From the IMG/VR virus record IMGVR_UViG_3300044302_005479, positions 1 through 41,970 of that record: a stretch of DNA of 41,970 nucleotides, one strand, 5' to 3'. Position 1 is the first letter of the stretch, and every line of letters starts with the position of its first letter. Positions 39,382-41,970 of the stretch are shown here, piece after piece. The notes below the pieces were generated by a model. That model had not been told where the DNA came from, ran no database searches, and worked only from the letters and a program-made list of their open reading frames with translations. This DNA comes from a virus. The translations under genes were made by a program, and so were the position numbers.

Positions 39382-39588
39382 CTAGGGGTCTACGACCTCG
39401 GTAGTGGTGGTTTCTTCAGCTGCTACAGCTTGCTGTTTTTGAATTGCAGAAAACTCTTGAGCACCTAAAACTTTTAAATAAGCTTCTTTAGCTCGCATAA
39501 GTTGAGCTTCAAGATCTTTTATTGTTGTCTCTAGTTGCTCACGCTGATCTTGTAACTGATCATCTAATGATTTCGGAGCGTCGGTCAT
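39382..39588 (-). CDS. 68-aa coiled-coil protein
   Basis: Coiled coil over residues about 8-42 (DDQLQDQREQLETTIKDLEA; QLMRAKEAYLKVLGAQEF) with a Thr/Glu/Val tail. Similar coiled-coil proteins are common in cyanophages; role unknown. Confidence 0.5.
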   Translation of the reverse strand: MTDAPKSLDDQLQDQREQLETTIKDLEAQLMRAKEAYLKVLGAQEFSAIQKQQAVAAEETTTTEVVDP

Positions 39589-39650
39589 GATTCGAAAATG
39601 GAAATTAACATCTCAAATGAGTATAACTGTCCAAAGCTTTGAAGGCTACC

Positions 39651-40448
39651 TTAACATTTTCGGAAATTAACCCAACACCAACCGGATGCTCCACCACTAA
39701 CGAATAAACGCTTATCCATCTGCTCAAAATTATATTTAACATTACGACCAGCACTAGAACTTCTATCCGACCATAACCCATTAATTAAATCCATCTCTCC
39801 AAAAGGATCCTGAACTAGCCAGTATCCATCACCATATCCAGTAATAGCTACAAGATGCATTCCTTTATTTGGCCTTGTAATATCTCCCTTAGACAGAAGA
39901 CTAGCAGCTACTGGTAAACCTCTATTTATCTCATCTTTAATATCTTGAGGATCAGCGGAATAAGTAAAAGTAGCCTTTTTACCAAATTCGACTAATGCCT
40001 TCAGATTTGCGTCTCTAGATGTACGTTTACCATGCTTATTAAGTACAGTTAAATAGTCCATAACTCCGTTAATACCTGGTGTTTTAAGATATTTTAAACA
40101 CATAGCAAAAGTAAAAACTGGGCTATCTTCCCACTTATCTGCCTCTTGGTAGAAGTAAGGAAAGTCCTTCAAATAGATCAAATCTCTATCTATTGAATAA
40201 GGAACATCTGGCGTCTCATCAGTTAAACCATACCAATGATCATCAGAAATCCACCACTCCCCTAAACCTGTTTCTAACTGTGTATGGTCATTTTTACGAT
40301 CTAGAACTTTACAACGTCTTATTGGCCTAGCAGGGCATACCTTAGCTTTTTCATCGGACTCAAGATCACTTACATCGACAGGACGCTTCTTTAACCAAGT
40401 ATGGTTCTTGGACACCACAGAAACCCATCCCCAATGAAGATTCGGCAC
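39651..40448 (-). CDS. C39-peptidase-like protein lacking the catalytic Cys
   Basis: A 265-aa protein. The first 90 residues look SH3-like (CKVLDRKNDHTQLETGLGEW); then FPYFYQEADKWEDSPVFTFA (96-115) and GMHLVAITGYG (196-206), VQDPFGEMD (212-220) follow the C39-like cyanophage family. H198 and D214 are kept, but the TCxxSSxAM motif is SPVFTFAM, so the nucleophile is lost (C117 is shifted). Probably a non-catalytic binding protein. GTG start. Confidence 0.65.
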   Translation of the reverse strand: MPNLHWGWVSVVSKNHTWLKKRPVDVSDLESDEKAKVCPARPIRRCKVLDRKNDHTQLETGLGEWWISDDHWYGLTDETPDVPYSIDRDLIYLKDFPYFYQEADKWEDSPVFTFAMCLKYLKTPGINGVMDYLTVLNKHGKRTSRDANLKALVEFGKKATFTYSADPQDIKDEINRGLPVAASLLSKGDITRPNKGMHLVAITGYGDGYWLVQDPFGEMDLINGLWSDRSSSAGRNVKYNFEQMDKRLFVSGGASGWCWVNFRKC

Positions 40449-40473
40449 ATGAAGATGAAATGCTGATCACATA

Positions 40474-40725
40474 TTACAACACTTGAACAACTTCATAAAT
40501 TTCTGGAAAAATATTCTGTATATGTCTTTCAATTCCCATTTTTAATGTTTGAGAACTCATAGCGCATGTAGAGCATGCTCCATGTAGACGAACTTTAACA
40601 ACAGGGCCTTGTTCTACATAATCAATCTCTACAAATTCAAGATATCCACCATCTGCTTCAATATATGGACGAATATCATTGAGGGCTTCATTAACTTTTA
40701 CTGGATCTAATTCTTTTAGTTCCAT
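40474..40725 (-). CDS. nfu: NifU C-terminal-like Fe-S scaffold (Nfu)
   Basis: An 83-aa complete Nfu domain: ALNDIRPYIEADGGYLEFVE, then VRLHGACSTCAMSSQTLKMG with C51 and C54. Nfu proteins bind a [4Fe-4S] cluster between two subunits and pass it to targets such as photosystem I. The start overlaps the end of the DUF1257 gene by ten bases, so the two are co-translated. It is close to plastid and cyanobacterial forms, and acquisition from the host is likely. Confidence 0.9.
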   Translation of the reverse strand: MELKELDPVKVNEALNDIRPYIEADGGYLEFVEIDYVEQGPVVKVRLHGACSTCAMSSQTLKMGIERHIQNIFPEIYEVVQVL

Positions 40726-41114
40726 CTTCCTACGACTAATTCAATAGCACCATCTGATGTAAAGTGCTCTTCTTCTACGCTATATCCCATCTCTTTAGTA
40801 GATTGTAATATATTTTTAAAAGCATAATGTTGATGTAATTTCTGTAAAAATCTCTCTACCGGTAAATTTCTATCCCATGATTGTAAATCGGTAACTAATT
40901 CATAAGATTCTGTTTCTTCATTCCATCGGAATCCAATGTCATTACCAGCAGTGATATGTACCTCAACATTAGGATGTCCTTTAGCATGCTCTTTATCGCC
41001 TACAACCATAACGGATTGCTCATGCTGAGCATCGTCTAACCCAATATCAATTAGAGCTTCTACTAACTGATCTGGGTCTTTAAATTTAGTTTTGATTGTG
41101 CTGAAATGCGACAT
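40716..41114 (-). CDS. ycf35: DUF1257 protein (Ycf35)
   Basis: A 132-aa protein. SHFSTIKTKFKDPDQLVEAL, GNDIGFRWNEETESYELVTD and LQSWDRN...FLQKLHQHYAF match Ycf35/DUF1257 of cyanobacteria and red plastids. No proven function; it is often coded beside DUF2997 and ferredoxin genes. Here it is between DUF2997 and Nfu, overlapping both. Confidence 0.9.
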   Translation of the reverse strand: MSHFSTIKTKFKDPDQLVEALIDIGLDDAQHEQSVMVVGDKEHAKGHPNVEVHITAGNDIGFRWNEETESYELVTDLQSWDRNLPVERFLQKLHQHYAFKNILQSTKEMGYSVEEEHFTSDGAIELVVGRWN

Positions 41115-41286
41115 TTTCTACCTCTTGTTTGTAATAGTCTGATGTATGGATCCTGTGATGTAAATTACCTAATTTTTCTTCTAACTCTTCTGTTATTTTC
41201 TCACAGGAAGAACCATTTATTCCTTCAACTGTTTCTTCAACAGTTCCATCTGGATTACATAGGATAGTTAGTCTGTTCTTTAGAAT
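41086..41286 (-). CDS. DUF2997 protein with no standard start codon
   Basis: An open frame of 66 codons: ILCNPDGTVEETVEGINGSS, CEKITEELEEKLGN, RIHTSDYYKQ. This is the DUF2997 pattern (IxPDGxVeExVeGxxGxxC). It ends within the DUF1257 start and begins within the 3' end of the upstream gene. No ATG, GTG or TTG is present upstream of the domain; ATT at 41284-41286 or ATC at 41263-41265 are candidates. Frameshift from the upstream gene is an alternative. Five-prime end uncertain. Confidence 0.6.
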   Translation of the reverse strand: MLKNRLTILCNPDGTVEETVEGINGSSCEKITEELEEKLGNLHHRIHTSDYYKQEVENVAFQHNQN

Positions 41287-41719
41287 TAGGACTTTCAGCT
41301 TTAATTACTAATGGAGCTTGCTCAATTCTAATAGTTTGTACAGCAGCATTAGCAGCAGCTTTTTGAATCATTGCTTCCATATCTTTCTTACTAACTTGGC
41401 CATTATTATCACCATTCATTTTCATCGTGCCATCACCCTTTTTAGAGGCTGTAGCAATTCCAAAACTGGCCAAAACCCCTGTGAACACTGAAGCTATAAA
41501 AGTTGGATCTATTTTTTGTTGAGGGATTCCTGGGATGGAAACGTAGTTTAAAGTTAAGATCGCACCGGACCACCCAAGTACTACGATTCTCACGCCTGTA
41601 GATATGATTGCAGCTTGTTCTTCTTGATCTGGAAGAAGAGCATCTTTCATTTTTCCAAGAACACTTTTCTTCTTAGAACTATCCTCTTTTATAGGATCTT
41701 TAGTTACATTCTCAGGCAT
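41255..41719 (-). CDS. Two-helix membrane protein, possible holin
   Basis: A 154-aa protein with charged N-terminus, two hydrophobic segments (about 38-61, GVRIVVLGWSGAILTLNYVS; about 73-95, FIASVFTGVLASFGIATASK) and a polar tail. The topology fits a class II holin or a small membrane scaffold; the core seems conserved in cyanophages, as I recall. First gene of the minus-strand run leading to DUF2997 and Nfu. Confidence 0.55.
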   Translation of the reverse strand: MPENVTKDPIKEDSSKKKSVLGKMKDALLPDQEEQAAIISTGVRIVVLGWSGAILTLNYVSIPGIPQQKIDPTFIASVFTGVLASFGIATASKKGDGTMKMNGDNNGQVSKKDMEAMIQKAAANAAVQTIRIEQAPLVIKAESPNSKEQTNYPM

Positions 41720-41740
41720 CGTATAGTAGCAATACGTATT

Positions 41741-41762
41741 AAGTTTAACCTCAGGTAAACTT
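41741..41762. repeat. Inverted repeat in divergent promoter region
   Basis: AAGTTTA (41741-41747) and TAAACTT (41756-41762) are inverted with an 8-bp spacer that is itself nearly symmetrical (ACCTCAGG). It lies between the divergent genes starting at 41719 and 41791 and could be an operator for both. Confidence 0.5.
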
Positions 41763-41790
41763 ATATTGCGCCAAAGAAGTCTTACTCATC

Positions 41791-41970
41791 ATGTGGAAAT
41801 TAATCCCATTATTAATACTGTTTAGTGCCTCTCCGGTAAAAGCAGATCTCGTTCACAGATTGTCAACAAGTACTCAGCTATCTGTAGCAGGCGCAGCAAC
41901 AAGTGGAACTAGGCTTGGAAGCACATATACAGTGTCAGGATCGAATATAAAAGTGGATACATCTAATAGT
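41791..41970 (+). CDS. Exported protein, partial (runs past window end)
   Basis: The first 60 codons are open to the end of the window. A signal peptide (WKLIPLLILFSASPVKA, cleavage after KA at about 18) precedes ADLVHRLSTSTQLSVAGAAT and a Ser/Thr/Gly-rich beta region. Similar exported proteins are known to me from cyanomyoviruses; role unknown. Confidence 0.6.
   Translation, partial: MWKLIPLLILFSASPVKADLVHRLSTSTQLSVAGAATSGTRLGSTYTVSGSNIKVDTSNS

Noticed and set aside
1-41970. Search for integrase, transposase or attachment site
   Set aside because: No tyrosine or serine integrase motifs, transposase DDE pattern or tRNA-derived attachment site was seen, so there is no sign of lysogeny or insertion sequences in this window.

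Overview
The window looks like part of the genome of a tailed phage that infects marine picocyanobacteria (Prochlorococcus or Synechococcus). The DNA is AT-rich, very compact and made mostly of small genes. It carries the photosystem II D1 gene psbA, a high-light-inducible protein gene (hli), a DUF4278 protein, the DUF2997/DUF1257(Ycf35)/Nfu trio, a prolyl-4-hydroxylase-like oxygenase, a C39-like protein and an exported beta-barrel-like protein, all typical of cyanophages. No terminase, portal, capsid, tail tube, integrase or tRNA gene was found, so this is an incomplete genome. Several accessory genes resemble those of T4-like cyanomyoviruses, but the replication genes are not T4-like.

Layout. 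1-4348: small plus-strand genes (NrdR-like zinc ribbon, KOW-like protein, a run of short membrane/coiled-coil proteins, two repetitive hydrophilic proteins that may be virion parts), ended by a strong terminator at 4387-4434. 4490-5983: small unknown plus-strand genes including a ribbon-helix-helix protein. 5980-8272 (minus): three small proteins, each behind a similar AT-rich element, then psbA with its own promoter and terminator. 8475-9060: a 50-aa gene, a DUF4278 gene and a probable Yfr2-like small RNA. 9860-21505 (plus, with three minus insertions): T7-like DNA polymerase A, a two-OB-fold SSB, a DUF5895-like protein, a Gp157-like protein, a winged-helix protein, a PD-(D/E)XK nuclease and a large PrimPol/SF3 helicase; an NblA-like small gene lies in the opposite direction. 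21580-22552: exported beta-barrel, SET-domain protein, Hli. 22557-30717 (minus): two large tail-fibre-like proteins with S74 chaperone domains and five small or low-complexity proteins that may be virion components. 30785-33464: a small gene, a 368-bp regulatory-looking region with four copies of an inverted motif, a double-HNH/HTH protein and a beta-sandwich protein. 34137-36891: unknown genes, a DNA adenine methyltransferase-like protein and a DUF1599/MazG-like protein. 36584-38011 (minus): a degenerate GH24 lysozyme-like protein and two possible structural proteins. 38137-38943: 2OG-Fe(II) oxygenase. 38940-41719 (minus): an eight-gene run with C39-like, Nfu, DUF1257 and DUF2997 proteins and a two-helix membrane protein. 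41791-end: start of an exported protein.

How it may work together (inference). PolA, PrimPol-helicase, SSB, nuclease, Gp157-like and DUF5895-like proteins would form a self-contained replication/recombination set. PsbA, Hli and perhaps the NblA-like protein, DUF1257/DUF2997 and Nfu would keep host photosynthesis and Fe-S supply going during infection. The minus-strand islands of fibre and low-complexity proteins look like late virion genes, and recurring sequence elements about 30-40 bp before their starts may be late promoters. The most unusual points are the possible phage-borne Yfr2-like RNA, the DUF2997 gene without a normal start codon, the inverted-motif array before the HNH/HTH gene, and a 308-bp antisense overlap between two open genes.
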